Positions 46,409 through 58,174 of a DNA stretch of 64,000 nucleotides are shown piece by piece (the first letter of the stretch is position 1; each line of letters opens with the position of its first letter). Origin of the DNA: Deinococcus terrestris (GTDB lineage: Bacteria > Deinococcota > Deinococci > Deinococcales > Deinococcaceae). The stretch lies in NCBI RefSeq assembly GCF_009377345.1, contig NZ_WBSL01000002.1, positions 186,001 to 250,000 of the forward strand, read 5' to 3'. The notes below the pieces were generated by a model. That model was not told where the DNA came from. It saw only the letters and a program-made list of their open reading frames with translations, and ran no database searches. The translations under genes were made by a program, and so were the position numbers.

Positions 46409-48865
46409 ATGCAGTCCTCGGCCGCACCCGGTGCCCTCCTCCCCTCCGAGCAACTCGACCTTGCCTGGAGGACCCGCTCCGCCGAACCGGGACGCGCCCA
46501 GGACATCGTCCAGGCCTGGCAAGACGACCCGGAGTGGACCTTCCAGGCCCAGACGGTGCAGAGCGGGATCACCCTGGCGCACCGTCAGCACGCCGAAGCG
46601 TTGAGGATGGCCCTGACCGCGGCGGCAGGCCTACGGACACGTGAAGACCTCACGTGGCTGTGGCGAGCGCTCAACTTGGCTGCCCTCGCGTCCGACCGCC
46701 TGGGTCAGCGGGACCAGGCCCTCGCCCACCACCACGAAGCCCTTGACGTCGCGCGCACCCTCGGCAATCTCCCCCAGCAGGGGCTGACGCTGCTCAATAT
46801 CGGCGTGCTGTGGTTCATCACCGACGTGGAGAAGGCTGGGGAGTATTTCCGCACGGCGGTGGAGGTGCTGGAACAGGCCAGGCCCCGGGGCGTGCCCAGC
46901 CTCGCCCGGGCCTACGTCAACCTCGGCATCCTCGACTACCAGGCGGGTCGGCATGCAGAGGGCGTCACCTGCATGGAGCGTGGCCGGGACCTCGCGCTCT
47001 CGGTCCGCGAGCTGGGCACCTGGGTCAGCGCCGTGTGTCACCTCGCCCAGGTCTGGACCGAGCGTGGGGACCCTGGCCAGGCCAGGCGCGAGTTGGACGC
47101 CGCGCTGCGGGAGATTCCTGAGTTATCGGCAGGTTTGCGGCGGAACTTGCTCTACGCGCGAGTCATCGTGGAGCATCATGCTGGGGAGTACGCAGCGGCG
47201 CTGGACGCCTACGAACACCTGCGTGACTTTACCCTCACCGAACTCGAGCAAAAAGCCGTCCTCCCCATCCGTGTCGACTGCCACGCCCAGCTCGGGCAGT
47301 TCGAGCAGGCGTACGCGCTGAGTCAGGAACTCGTGGCCTTTAACAAGGGGCTCTACAAGAAGGAACGCGAGACCGAACTGCTCAAGCTCGAAGAACGCCA
47401 CCAGGCGGAGACCGCCCGTCGGGAAGCGGACCTTCAGCGTCTCGGAGCCGAAGCGGCCCGTCGTGAGGCCGAGCTCAAGCATCTCGAGAACGTCGAACTT
47501 CAGCGCGCCCTGGAAGCCAACGCGGGCCTGATTCAGACGCTGCACGAAAGCCAGCTCGTGAGCGAGACCCTGCTCGGGGTTTCGCAGCTGATGCAGCTTG
47601 ACCTCGAGCCGCTGGACCTCGCCCGGCACGCCGTCGCCCTCGTCATGCGGCTGGTCGACGCCGACTGGTGCACCCTGGCCCAGATTCACAGCAACGAGGT
47701 GACCTTCGAAACCGTCTGGGCCCGGGATGAGCAGGACGGTGCGTTCGTGCAGCTTCAGTTGCCGGGCCTGTTGGGTGTCCGTGACCCCCCCCTCCACCGC
47801 TCGGCGCGGCATGACGACCCGACCTTCGTCAGCGGGTATGCGCAGGACCGGGTAGGCCACCCGGCCTTGGTCGCCGCGGGCTTGCAAGGCTTTGCCAGTC
47901 TTCCAGCCGGAACCGCGAACGGCTTGACCTATGTCTTGCTGCTGGGCCGCATGAAACAGGATCGCCGCTGGAGTGAACGTGAGCGCCGGGTACTGGGCGC
48001 GACGGGCCGAGCCCTGCGCGCGGCGGTCGAAGCGCAGGAACACGTGCGCCGCACCCATGAAGCGGCCCTGACCGACGTCCTGACGGGGCTGGGCAACCGC
48101 CGGGCCTTTGAAGCGCAGTTGCGCGAGGCGACGAAGCAGGCCACCTTCAGCGTGGCGATGCTTGATCTCGACGGGCTCAAGACCATCAACGACACCCGCG
48201 GCCACGCCGCTGGGGACATGCTGCTGCAAGTGTTCGCGGCCCACCTGCGGGCCAGCGCCCCGGAAGGGATGCACGTCTTTCGCTTGGGCGGGGACGAGAT
48301 CGCGCTGCTGATGGAGCATGGCCGGACCACGACGCCGGATACGGTGCAGGCGAACGTGCTGGAAGTCCTGGATGCAGGCGTGTCCGCCGCCCGAGCAGCT
48401 GGATTTGCTGAGGCAGGCTGTTCGTTCGGTGTGGCCCGCTGGCCGGACGAGGCCGTGACCGCCGCCGACGTGGTGGCGTTGGCGGATACCCGGTTGTATG
48501 CCGACAAGCGGGTCAGAAAGACCCACCGGACGGAGCAGCCTGTGGCCACCTCCCGCCAGGAGCTCATCACGTTTGGGGACACCACACTGGACGTTCGGAC
48601 GCGCGAAGTCAGCGGACCGCTCGGCCGGACCACGCTCAGCCTCCGGGAATCGGAGATTTTGCAGGCGCTGGCCGCGCGCAGTCAGCAGGTCGTCCCCCGC
48701 GCAGAGCTGATGGGGGCCGGGGGAATGGACTCCGGGGGCACCCTGGACGCCTATGTCTCGACCCTGCGCCGCAAGCTCGCGTCGGTGACGGAGCAGGCGG
48801 GCATCCGCACGGTGCGCGGCCAGGGTTTCAGCCTCCACTGGTACCTTCCCCGTTCTGACGCGTGA
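46409..48865 (+). CDS. TPR-GAF-GGDEF-winged-helix fusion protein
   Basis: 818 residues, ATG 46409; CATAAT lies six bases before the ATG, so the mRNA may be leaderless. In order: tetratricopeptide repeats (about 75-330), a coiled coil of Glu/Arg-rich helices (about 330-385), a GAF-like sensor (about 390-540), a GGDEF domain (about 550-715) and a C-terminal OmpR-type winged helix (about 720-815). The GGDEF signature is GGDEI at 627-631, preceded by LDLDGLKTINDTRGH, so diguanylate cyclase activity is possible. Joining a GGDEF domain directly to a DNA-binding winged helix is unusual; the protein may link c-di-GMP signalling and transcription. A decayed paralogue of its winged helix is at 53476-53752. 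Confidence 0.88.
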   Translation: MQSSAAPGALLPSEQLDLAWRTRSAEPGRAQDIVQAWQDDPEWTFQAQTVQSGITLAHRQHAEALRMALTAAAGLRTREDLTWLWRALNLAALASDRLGQRDQALAHHHEALDVARTLGNLPQQGLTLLNIGVLWFITDVEKAGEYFRTAVEVLEQARPRGVPSLARAYVNLGILDYQAGRHAEGVTCMERGRDLALSVRELGTWVSAVCHLAQVWTERGDPGQARRELDAALREIPELSAGLRRNLLYARVIVEHHAGEYAAALDAYEHLRDFTLTELEQKAVLPIRVDCHAQLGQFEQAYALSQELVAFNKGLYKKERETELLKLEERHQAETARREADLQRLGAEAARREAELKHLENVELQRALEANAGLIQTLHESQLVSETLLGVSQLMQLDLEPLDLARHAVALVMRLVDADWCTLAQIHSNEVTFETVWARDEQDGAFVQLQLPGLLGVRDPPLHRSARHDDPTFVSGYAQDRVGHPALVAAGLQGFASLPAGTANGLTYVLLLGRMKQDRRWSERERRVLGATGRALRAAVEAQEHVRRTHEAALTDVLTGLGNRRAFEAQLREATKQATFSVAMLDLDGLKTINDTRGHAAGDMLLQVFAAHLRASAPEGMHVFRLGGDEIALLMEHGRTTTPDTVQANVLEVLDAGVSAARAAGFAEAGCSFGVARWPDEAVTAADVVALADTRLYADKRVRKTHRTEQPVATSRQELITFGDTTLDVRTREVSGPLGRTTLSLRESEILQALAARSQQVVPRAELMGAGGMDSGGTLDAYVSTLRRKLASVTEQAGIRTVRGQGFSLHWYLPRSDA

Positions 48866-48938
48866 GGAGAGATCGCTCCGGTCGAGATGGAGTGAGAAGC
48901 TCGGCGTGGTGTTGGGGTATACCCCACCCTGAAGCTAG

Positions 48939-50320
48939 CTGTACTTCGGGGAATATTTAGCGGCGTCGTCCTGGCCAGCATCTGCGATGCTGGCCTTCTT
49001 GTTGAAGCGTTCTCGACCCCCTCGGTTGACCCGACATTTCCCCACCTGGTTTGCGCCCTTTCTGGTGCACTTTCGCCACCGAGCCCAGCGGACCTGGGCG
49101 CCACTGTACGTCCGTGGATTGTGCAGTACGGTCCATCGAAAAAGCATGCAGTCCTTGACTGCCGTGGTGGCGCCGGGGAAAAAGGATCATCTCCAGCAGT
49201 TCATCACCGACAGCCCCTGGCTGACCGCGCTCCTGGAAACCCTGCTTGCTCAACGGGCCCAGCAGATGCTGAGGGGCAAAGACGCCGTACTAATCGTCGA
49301 CGATACGTGCTTGGCGAAGTTCGGCACCAAGTCTGTCGGCGTCGCCCGTCAATATTCCGGGCAGGTCGGGAAGATTACTCCCTGTCAATGCCTCGTCTCC
49401 CTGACGTTGGCCCAGCACGACTTGCCGGTTCCGCTCGCCCTAAGGCTCTTCTTGCCGCAGGAGTGGACCAGCGATCCCGCTCGGCTCAGGGCGGCTGGTG
49501 TTCCGTTGGAACACCAGCCGCCGCAGACCAAGTGCGAACTGGCCCTGAAGGAGTTGGACCGGGTGCGCCCACACGTCACCTTCGGCATGGTTCTGGCCGA
49601 TGCCGGGTACGGCGTGAACGCCCAGTTCCGGCAGGCACTCACCGAGCGAGGACGGCTATGGTCAGTCGGCATTACTCGCACGCAGACGGTCTATCCCAAG
49701 GACGTTTACTTGATCCCCAGCCCTCGGATCTTCCGGGGCAGGAAACCGACGTACCCAACCCCGTCCGAGGACCGACTGTCGGTAGAAGAAGTGCTGGCGG
49801 GTGCTGTATGGAAGCACCTGGTATGGCGACATGGAACTAAAGGCCCGCTCTCCGGACGCTTCGCGGCTGAATACGTTCGCCTGGCAGATGGGGAGAAATA
49901 CGCTCGCAGTCAACATCTGCCGGGTCAAGCGGCCTGGATCATCGGGGAACAGCGCCGAGGTGAGGAGCGCAGATACTACGTCTGCAATTTGCCCCTTGAC
50001 ACGCCGTTGTCGCGGTTGGTGGAAGTCACCTCTCTCCGCTGGGCGTGTGAGCTGACCCACCGGGAGCTGAAGGACGAAGTTGGGCTGGACCACTTCGAGG
50101 GCCGGTCCTGGCACGGTCTGCATCACCACGCTGTGCTGTGTATGGTCGCCCTGACCTTCCTACAATGACTTCGCCTCACCCAGCCCGACGACCTCAGAGG
50201 CGACACCATTCCTGCCATTCGAGCGGAGGTGGCAGAGGACTTATCCCCGCCACCTCCTTGCCGCCAATGTCACACTTGCACGGCCTTATTCAGCGGCCCC
50301 TGAATTTCCCCGAAGTACAG
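48939..50320. mobile_element. IS701-family insertion sequence, apparently complete
   Basis: The ends are perfect 15-bp inverted repeats, CTGTACTTCGGGGAA at 48939-48953 and its complement at 50306-50320, with CTAG flanking on both sides (48935-48938 and 50321-50324). CTAG fits the YTAR target duplicated by IS701 elements. The element is 1382 bp with one transposase gene. Confidence 0.9.
48987..50168 (+). CDS. IS701-family DDE transposase
   Basis: 393 residues, ATG 48987. The DDE superfamily residues are in place: the first Asp in AVLIVDDTCLAKFG, the second in MVLADAGYGVN and the Glu in LRWACELTHRELKDEVGLDH. No frameshift or internal stop, so it may be active. The element interrupts the spacer between the GGDEF fusion gene and a small remnant. 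Confidence 0.92.
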   Translation: MLAFLLKRSRPPRLTRHFPTWFAPFLVHFRHRAQRTWAPLYVRGLCSTVHRKSMQSLTAVVAPGKKDHLQQFITDSPWLTALLETLLAQRAQQMLRGKDAVLIVDDTCLAKFGTKSVGVARQYSGQVGKITPCQCLVSLTLAQHDLPVPLALRLFLPQEWTSDPARLRAAGVPLEHQPPQTKCELALKELDRVRPHVTFGMVLADAGYGVNAQFRQALTERGRLWSVGITRTQTVYPKDVYLIPSPRIFRGRKPTYPTPSEDRLSVEEVLAGAVWKHLVWRHGTKGPLSGRFAAEYVRLADGEKYARSQHLPGQAAWIIGEQRRGEERRYYVCNLPLDTPLSRLVEVTSLRWACELTHRELKDEVGLDHFEGRSWHGLHHHAVLCMVALTFLQ

Positions 50321-50612
50321 CTAGTCACACCTCGCCAGGATGCAGGCCAGCAAACCTCTCCCCGACAGCGACGGGGTTGTTCTTGGTAATGAGGATTCTG
50401 GAGTCAGGCTGCTTAAGACCACGACCAAGGCGCTGGCCGCCTTGGAGACCGTGCGCGTGACGTGATTGACCTTCTCGCTGGTGGGTGGGCTGTCAGGAAG
50501 GGCATGGGTTCAGGCCAGACAGGCCGGGAGGGTCGGCAGCAGCAGGCGCCAGAGTAATGCCACAGGGCTCACCTGGGGGGCAGGAGAAGCGTATCCGGAA
50601 CAACCGTAATCG
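50321..50612. other. Gap between IS701 and the CNNM gene; no clear gene
   Basis: About 290 bases with only short frames. A piece reading KTTTKALAALETVRVT may be a remnant of a gene broken by the IS, but it has no start, stop or family I can support. Confidence 0.3.
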
Positions 50613-51926
50613 TCACGCGCTGCGCGAGGTGTCGGCTGAGGCAACCGGCCGGACCCGCACGCGGGTGATCTTAAAACCGTCGACGGCCTCGGCCGTGAGA
50701 TCGTGGCCCTGCACATGCAGCGTGATCCCCGGCGGCGGCACGGTCCCATGGGCTTCCAGCAACAGCCCGGCGATGGTCGTCGCCGCGTCACTGTGCAGGT
50801 TCAGGTCATGGTCTTCGCGCAGCTCACTGAGGGGCACCTCGCCGTCCAGTGAATAGGAGCCGTCGGGGTTGCGGCGGACCCAGTCGCTGTCCAGGTCCTC
50901 TTCCTCCATGACGTCCTCGATCAGGTCGTCCATCGTCACGAAGCCCAGGGTGCCGCCGAACTCGTCGACTACCAGGGCGGCGTGCAGCCGCTCGCGCTTG
51001 AACAGGGCCAGCAGATCCTCGGCGCTCGCGGCCGCGGCCACGCTGGGCAGTGGGCGGACGAGGTGCCCCAGATCCAGTGAGGCGCCCGTCGCCCGTGCCC
51101 GAATGAAATCTTTGACGTGCAGCACGCCCACAATCTCGTCGAGATTGCCCTCGTAGACCGGGTAGCGGCTGCGCGGTGAGCGGGCGATCCGGCCCAGCAC
51201 GTCTCCGGGCGCAGCGTCCACCGACAGGGCGTCCAGACTCCGGCGAGGAGTCATCAGTTCCTCAGCGGTGCGCTCTTCCAGGGCAAAGATGTTGTGGATC
51301 AGGTCCCGCTGCGTTTCGCCAAGCTGCCCGCTCTGTGCACTTTCCTCGGTGATCAGGCTAAGTTCACGGCTAGTGTAGAGCAGCGCCTCCTTGCCGGGAT
51401 CCTTGATTCTCAAGAGGCGCATGAGCGACAGGGCCAGGAAGTTCAGCACCGCGATCAGGGGCCGGAACACGAACCCGAAGACGCGCATCAGGGGATTGAC
51501 CCGCACGCTCACGGACTCGGGCGTCTGGAGCGCCAGCGCCTTGGGGATCATCTCCCCGAAAACCACGTGCATGAACGTGATCAGGCTCAGCGCGATGATG
51601 AAGCCCAGGGTATGCGCCGCCGCATACGAGAGCCCCGCGTTCTCGAAGGGACCATACAGCCATTTCGCAATGGCCGGTTCGCCGTACATGCCCAACCCGA
51701 TGGAGGCCAACGTGATGCCCAGCTGCGCGATGGCGATGTAGCGGTCCTTGCCCGTGGGGTGGTCGAAAATCCGCAGCAGCCAGCGGGCGGGGGCGCTGCC
51801 CCCCTCGGCCAGCAGGTCGAGCCGGGTGCGGCGTGAGGCGACCAGCGCGAACTCGGCGGCGACGAACAGGCCATTGAGCACGACCAGGACCAGGATAACC
51901 ACGATGGGGATGAGGTACTCCAGCAT
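50613..51926 (-). CDS. CNNM/CorC (HlyC) family membrane protein
   Basis: 437 residues, ATG 51926 with GGGGGAG six bases upstream. The N-terminal DUF21/CNNM domain has three or four membrane segments (LVVLNGLFVAAEFALVASRR), then a pair of CBS domains (HVKDFIRARATG, ALVVDEFGGTLGFVTMDDLI) and a C-terminal transporter-associated (CorC_HlyC) domain. The family exports or regulates Mg2+/Co2+. It overlaps the next gene by one base (TGATG), and the two paralogues probably work as a pair. Confidence 0.92.
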   Translation of the reverse strand: MLEYLIPIVVILVLVVLNGLFVAAEFALVASRRTRLDLLAEGGSAPARWLLRIFDHPTGKDRYIAIAQLGITLASIGLGMYGEPAIAKWLYGPFENAGLSYAAAHTLGFIIALSLITFMHVVFGEMIPKALALQTPESVSVRVNPLMRVFGFVFRPLIAVLNFLALSLMRLLRIKDPGKEALLYTSRELSLITEESAQSGQLGETQRDLIHNIFALEERTAEELMTPRRSLDALSVDAAPGDVLGRIARSPRSRYPVYEGNLDEIVGVLHVKDFIRARATGASLDLGHLVRPLPSVAAAASAEDLLALFKRERLHAALVVDEFGGTLGFVTMDDLIEDVMEEEDLDSDWVRRNPDGSYSLDGEVPLSELREDHDLNLHSDAATTIAGLLLEAHGTVPPPGITLHVQGHDLTAEAVDGFKITRVRVRPVASADTSRSA

Positions 51927-53239
51927 CAGAGGCTCCCCCGGTCATCCCGGTCAATACTGCCGCTGGGCAGCAAGAAGCTCACCCGCTGCACGGCGCGGCG
52001 CTCCATCGCCTCGACCCGGAGCACGAGGTCACCGACCCGCACCTCGTCGCCCAGGCGGGGGAGCCCACCCAGTTCCTGCCACATCAACCCGCTGACCGTA
52101 TCCACCTCATCGGTGGGGAGGTCGAGGTCGAAGCGGTCATTCAGGGTCTCGATCAAGACGTCGCCCCGCACGGTGACGCGGCTCCCCTGGACCACCACGG
52201 GGTCCTCCTCCTGGTCGAACTCGTCTTGCACCTCCCCGAAGATCTCTTCCAAGGCGTCTTCCAACGTGACCATCCCGGCCACGCTGCCGTACTCATCCAC
52301 CACCAGGGCGCTTTGCCGGGAGGCTTCACGCAGCTTGCGCCACAGGTCGGGCACGGCCATGCTCTCGGCCACGATCAGGGGCGGGTGCATAACGTCGCCC
52401 ACCTGGGCGCCGGGTCGCCTCTCGGCCAGCAGGAACACCTGACGCAAGTTCACGACGCCGATGACGTCGTCGGGGGACTCACCTGTCACGGGAAAGCGTG
52501 TGTAGGAGGTAGGGGCCAGTTGCCTCAGGGCCTCCTGCACCGGGAGATGAGCGGGGACCGTCACCATACGCGTGCGGGGGGTCATGATCTCGCGCACCAC
52601 GCGGTCCTCCACATTCAGGACGCCCGCGACCATGTCGCGCTCGGCCGCGTCGATCAGGCCCCCCCGCGCACTCTCGCGGTACAGGTCCTCAAGTTCCTCT
52701 GGCGAGTGGACGTGCGCGTGGCTGTGGTCGGCATTCAGGCCCCAGGCCCGCATCAGGCGGAAGGCGGTGCCGTTGAACAGGGCGATCAACGGCCGGAAGA
52801 GCCACAGGCTCAGCTGCATGGGCCGCAGGGTGGCGATGGCGAGGCGTTCCGGGTAACGCAGTGCCACGGTCTTGGGCAGCAGTTCGCCCAGCACCACCTG
52901 GAGTGCCGTAATCAGGACCAGCACGATGATGGTGGCGACGACCGGCCCGCCCACGGCGCCCAGCGCCGGTGTGAGCAGGGGCGTGAGTTGCGACTGGCCG
53001 TAAGCACCCGCGACCAGGCTGCTGAGGGTGATGCCGATCTGGCAGGCCGCGACGTAGGTGTCGACGCGGGCGGGGTCCCGCAGAATCGCGAGCAGCCCCG
53101 CCGCGTTCCGGTTGCCTCCTTCAGCGGCCTCCTGCACACGCGACTTGCGGGACCCGACGGTCGCGAACTCGGCGGCGACGTACAGGGCGTTGACGGCCAC
53201 CATCAACAGGATCACCAGCACCGGGAGCAGCGCACTCAA
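51926..53239 (-). CDS. CNNM/CorC family membrane protein, paralogue
   Basis: 437 residues from a TTG at 53239 with only a weak ribosome site. Same plan as the neighbour: DUF21 membrane domain (LLMVAVNALYVAAEFATVGS), CBS pair (VVNLRQVFLLAERRPG, ALVVDEYGSVAGMVTLEDAL) and the CorC_HlyC tail. First gene of the two-gene unit. Tandem CNNM paralogues are common in bacteria. The 236 bp upstream hold no gene but may hold its promoter. Confidence 0.9.
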   Translation of the reverse strand: MSALLPVLVILLMVAVNALYVAAEFATVGSRKSRVQEAAEGGNRNAAGLLAILRDPARVDTYVAACQIGITLSSLVAGAYGQSQLTPLLTPALGAVGGPVVATIIVLVLITALQVVLGELLPKTVALRYPERLAIATLRPMQLSLWLFRPLIALFNGTAFRLMRAWGLNADHSHAHVHSPEELEDLYRESARGGLIDAAERDMVAGVLNVEDRVVREIMTPRTRMVTVPAHLPVQEALRQLAPTSYTRFPVTGESPDDVIGVVNLRQVFLLAERRPGAQVGDVMHPPLIVAESMAVPDLWRKLREASRQSALVVDEYGSVAGMVTLEDALEEIFGEVQDEFDQEEDPVVVQGSRVTVRGDVLIETLNDRFDLDLPTDEVDTVSGLMWQELGGLPRLGDEVRVGDLVLRVEAMERRAVQRVSFLLPSGSIDRDDRGSL

Positions 53240-53475
53240 CGCGCATCACCGGATCTCGAAGCGAGAGGGCTCGAATTGTCGGCAGAACTGGGAGGTTCGG
53301 CGTTGTCACTACTGGGCAACGTCATAGAGGGATATCATACAGGGATGACGTCAGGGCCATGTGAGGGCTGTTCCAAAACCAGAGCCACCTACAAAGGCTG
53401 AGGCGGCTGTCTGGGGTGGGTCTCTCCGAGTGGGTGCCGAATGACCAAGGTCCGTCCTGACCATGGCACCCCTGC

Positions 53476-53752
53476 TCAACCCTCAATATGTGGAAGGTAC
53501 CAGTGGAGTCTGAAGCCCCAGCTCTCCACCAAGCGAATGCCCGCTTACTGCATGACCAGGGCGAGCTTGCAGCGCAACATTGAACTGTGCTCATCAGTTC
53601 GGTCCACTTCACCACCTGATGGGGCCGATCCTCGAAGGCCTGCGACACTCCCGCTTCCCGGGAACCGAGCCTACGGCGCGCTAGTGGGCCGTTGAGGTCA
53701 CGTGTTCGCCGGTTGAGCTTCACGCCCGCAAAGGTGACAACGTCCTGACGTA
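53476..53752 (-). pseudogene. Decayed winged-helix domain paralogous to the GGDEF fusion
   Basis: Minus-strand pieces VVTFAGVKLNRRTRDLNGP and, in another frame, MLRCKLALVMQ then a stop and AGIRLVESWGFRLHWYLPH match the C-terminal winged helix of the 46409-48865 protein (LITFGDTTLDVRTREVSGP, LRRKLASVTEQ, AGIRTVRGQGFSLHWYLPR). A stop codon and a frameshift disable it. The upstream sensor and GGDEF parts are missing. Confidence 0.7.
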
Positions 53753-53852
53753 GGCTTGCGGCCTGGTCGCCGACTTGCCCCGGACGGATACAAGGTTCAT
53801 AGCGCTGGCACAGGTCCTGCGGGCTGAGCAACAAGGAAGACTCATAGCTCTC

Positions 53853-54119
53853 TTAGCGGGCGAGCTTGAGCAGCTTCACGAGGTCGGCGGGCTTCTCCTC
53901 ACGCGCCTGGCACATCTCGACGTAGGTCTCCAGAATCACGTCGCCGGTGGACTCCAGCGCACTCTTGGCGCTGGCGTACAGGCCCATGACCTCCACGCAA
54001 CTCTTCTCTTCCTCCACCATTCTCTGAAGGCCCCGCAGCTGCCCTTCCAGGCGGCGCAGGCGGTTCAGGATCTTCGTCTTTTCGGCGGTCCGGTCACTGA
54101 CAGGCAGGGTCGCAGTCAT
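53853..54119 (-). CDS. cstR: CsoR/FrmR-family repressor, CstR-type (persulfide-sensing)
   Basis: 88 residues from the ATG at 54119. All-helical CsoR fold (ILNRLRRLEGQLRGLQRMVE). The two Cys are Cys41 and Cys70, 29 apart as in CstR (Cys31/Cys60), and the copper-ligand His four residues before the second Cys is Tyr66. Loss of this His is the mark of CstR, which senses persulfides rather than copper. GGAGG lies very close to the start. It is divergent from the CstB-like gene and both share the operator at 54129. Strong inference from residues and context. Confidence 0.85.
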   Translation of the reverse strand: MTATLPVSDRTAEKTKILNRLRRLEGQLRGLQRMVEEEKSCVEVMGLYASAKSALESTGDVILETYVEMCQAREEKPADLVKLLKLAR

Positions 54120-54128
54120 GCCTCCAAT

Positions 54129-54144
54129 ATACCCCCTAGGGTAT
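54129..54144. promoter_or_regulatory. CsoR/CstR-type operator
   Basis: ATACCC-CCTA-GGGTAT, a perfect 6-bp inverted repeat. The same layout is found in CsoR/CstR operators. It lies between the repressor and the MBL-rhodanese gene and directly abuts the TTGACA of the rightward promoter; a second GGGGGTAT half-site is at 54162-54169. Confidence 0.8.
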
Positions 54145-54172
54145 TTGACAGGATAGGGGGAGGGGGTATATG
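54145..54172 (+). promoter_or_regulatory. Promoter for the CstB-like gene; leaderless transcript likely
   Basis: TTGACA (54145-54150), 16 bases, TATATG (54167-54172), and ATG only eight bases further at 54181. No ribosome site fits in that space, so transcription probably starts at the ATG. Confidence 0.7.
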
Positions 54173-54180
54173 CTCGTGGC

Positions 54181-55560
<1,380 letters not shown>

Positions 55561-55569
55561 CCCCTACCC

Positions 55570-55603
55570 GGCGGAGGCGGTGCAGGACCGGGCCGCCTCC
55601 GCC
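55570..55603. terminator. Strong hairpin between cstB-like and rhodanese genes
   Basis: GGCGGAGGCGG (55570-55580) and CCGCCTCCGCC (55593-55603), perfect 11-bp arms with a 12-base loop, followed by TTTC. It may act as a partial terminator or an mRNA-processing/stability element that lowers expression of the downstream gene. Confidence 0.65.
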
Positions 55604-55628
55604 TTTCGCTGAAAGGAGTGACCTTCCC

Positions 55629-55946
55629 ATGACCTACCAGGACATCTTCACCACCGAACTTGAGGTCAAGAAGCGTGAGGGCGCGCGACTGATCGACGTG
55701 CGTGAACGCAGCGAGTACACCCAGGGACATGTCCCTGACGCCGTGAACCTCCCCCTGAGCGAACTCGTCGGGCGAGAGGACGAGATTGCGCCCAACACAG
55801 TTCTGATCTGCGCGAGCGGCAACCGTTCCTCGCAAGCAGCGGCCTACCTCGCCTCCCAGGGCAAGGCCGGGCTGATGAACCTCTCCGGGGGCACCGCGGC
55901 CTGGGTGCGTGAGGGCTGTGACCTCCACCGGGGCGAACAGCCATGA
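55629..55946 (+). CDS. Single-domain rhodanese (sulfurtransferase)
   Basis: 105 residues, ATG 55629 after AAAGGAGTG. One rhodanese domain with [20 protein letters not shown] and the active Cys in [13 protein letters not shown]. It transfers sulfane sulfur to thiol acceptors; in cst-type operons such proteins feed or clear persulfides. Its stop overlaps the start of the broken permease gene (ATGA). Confidence 0.92.
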   Translation: MTYQDIFTTELEVKKREGARLIDVRERSEYTQGHVPDAVNLPLSELVGREDEIAPNTVLICASGNRSSQAAAYLASQGKAGLMNLSGGTAAWVREGCDLHRGEQP

Positions 55947-56271
55947 TCTTCGCCTGGATCGGTGCGGCCCTGATCGGGCTGAGCCTCTGCCTGCTGGGGT
56001 CGGGCGGCTTGATCCTGACGGTGCGTACTGGTCTACTTCGTGGGCGAGCCGGAGAAGCTGGCGATTACCGAATCGCTCGCCATCGTGGGCGGTATCAGCC
56101 TGATCGGAGCAGTTCCCTGTGCCCTGAATCGGCAGATCGAGTGGCGCTCAGTCCTTTGGTTCGGCGTTCGCGGCGTGGTGGGCACCTTTCTGGGCGCGGC
56201 GCTGAATGTGTAGCTCAGCGGTGTGGTTCAACTGCTGCTCTTTGCGGTGGTGATGCTCCTGGCTGCTGTGA
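55943..56271 (+). pseudogene. TauE/SafE-family permease, frameshifted and truncated
   Basis: The ATG at 55943 opens [20 protein letters not shown], then one base is missing near 56025 and the frame changes to [20 protein letters not shown] and [20 protein letters not shown], where a TAG follows; [19 protein letters not shown] continues to about 56270 and then the homology ends. About 110 of some 260 residues remain. TauE transporters export sulfur compounds in cst operons, so the loss should alter the pathway. Confidence 0.8.
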
Positions 56272-56490
56272 TCAGGTGTCCGTGTTCCCCAGGACAGCGA
56301 GCATCGCGCTCTGACCAAGGCTGACCCGCGTGGCCCCGGCGTCTAGCAGGGTGGGCACTGAGGGCGCTCCGGGCAACGCCATCACCGTCACGGGACCGCC
56401 CAGTTTCTCCCTCAGCAGGCGGATCGTCGCGGAATCGGTCAGCAGGGGAACGAAGAGGCTGTCCGCCCCCGCTCTCAGGTAGGCCCGTCG
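56272..56490 (-). pseudogene. Isocitrate lyase/PEP mutase family fragment
   Basis: Minus-strand frame with RRAYLRAGADSLFVPLLTDS and GGPVTVMALPGAPSVPTLLD, the C-terminal barrel strands of the isocitrate lyase/phosphoenolpyruvate mutase family, ending at the TGA at 56272. Only about 70 residues are left; the 5' end abuts the leuA stop at 56491 and the 3' end abuts the broken TauE gene. A deletion probably joined the two. Confidence 0.7.
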
Positions 56491-58035
<1,545 letters not shown>

Positions 58036-58060
58036 CGGATGCTCCTCTGAAGGGTAGGGG

Positions 58061-58099
58061 AAAAAGAAGAAGCCCCCGGAGAGGCTTTCCTCCGGGGGC
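58061..58099 (-). terminator. leuA attenuator terminator
   Basis: On the minus strand, GCCCCCGGAG and CTCCGGGGGC (plus 58090-58099 and 58072-58081) form a perfect 10-bp stem with an 8-base loop, followed by TTCTTCTTTTT (58071-58061). It lies between the leader peptide and leuA. Confidence 0.88.
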
Positions 58100-58123
58100 C
58101 GGGCGGGCGCTGCCTTCCGCCGC

Positions 58124-58174
58124 TCACTCCACCGGAGGAACGCGAAGAAGAAGCAGGCCGCTGAACTTGAGCAT
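58124..58174 (-). CDS. leuA leader peptide
   Basis: A 16-residue frame, [16 protein letters not shown], with four Leu codons in a row (CTG CTT CTT CTT) about 55 bp before leuA. The terminator follows directly. Ribosome stalling at the Leu codons when leucyl-tRNA is scarce would prevent the terminator and switch leuA on. TAGAGT ends six bases before the ATG, so the mRNA may start at the leader ATG. Translation itself is inferred. Confidence 0.8.
   Translation of the reverse strand: MLKFSGLLLLRVPPVE

Noticed and set aside
48913..48926. Palindrome TGGGGTATACCCCA as a CsoR-type operator
   Set aside because: The half-sites are in the opposite order to ATACCC-N4-GGGTAT and there is no suitable gene to control; it follows the GGDEF gene and may just be a hairpin.
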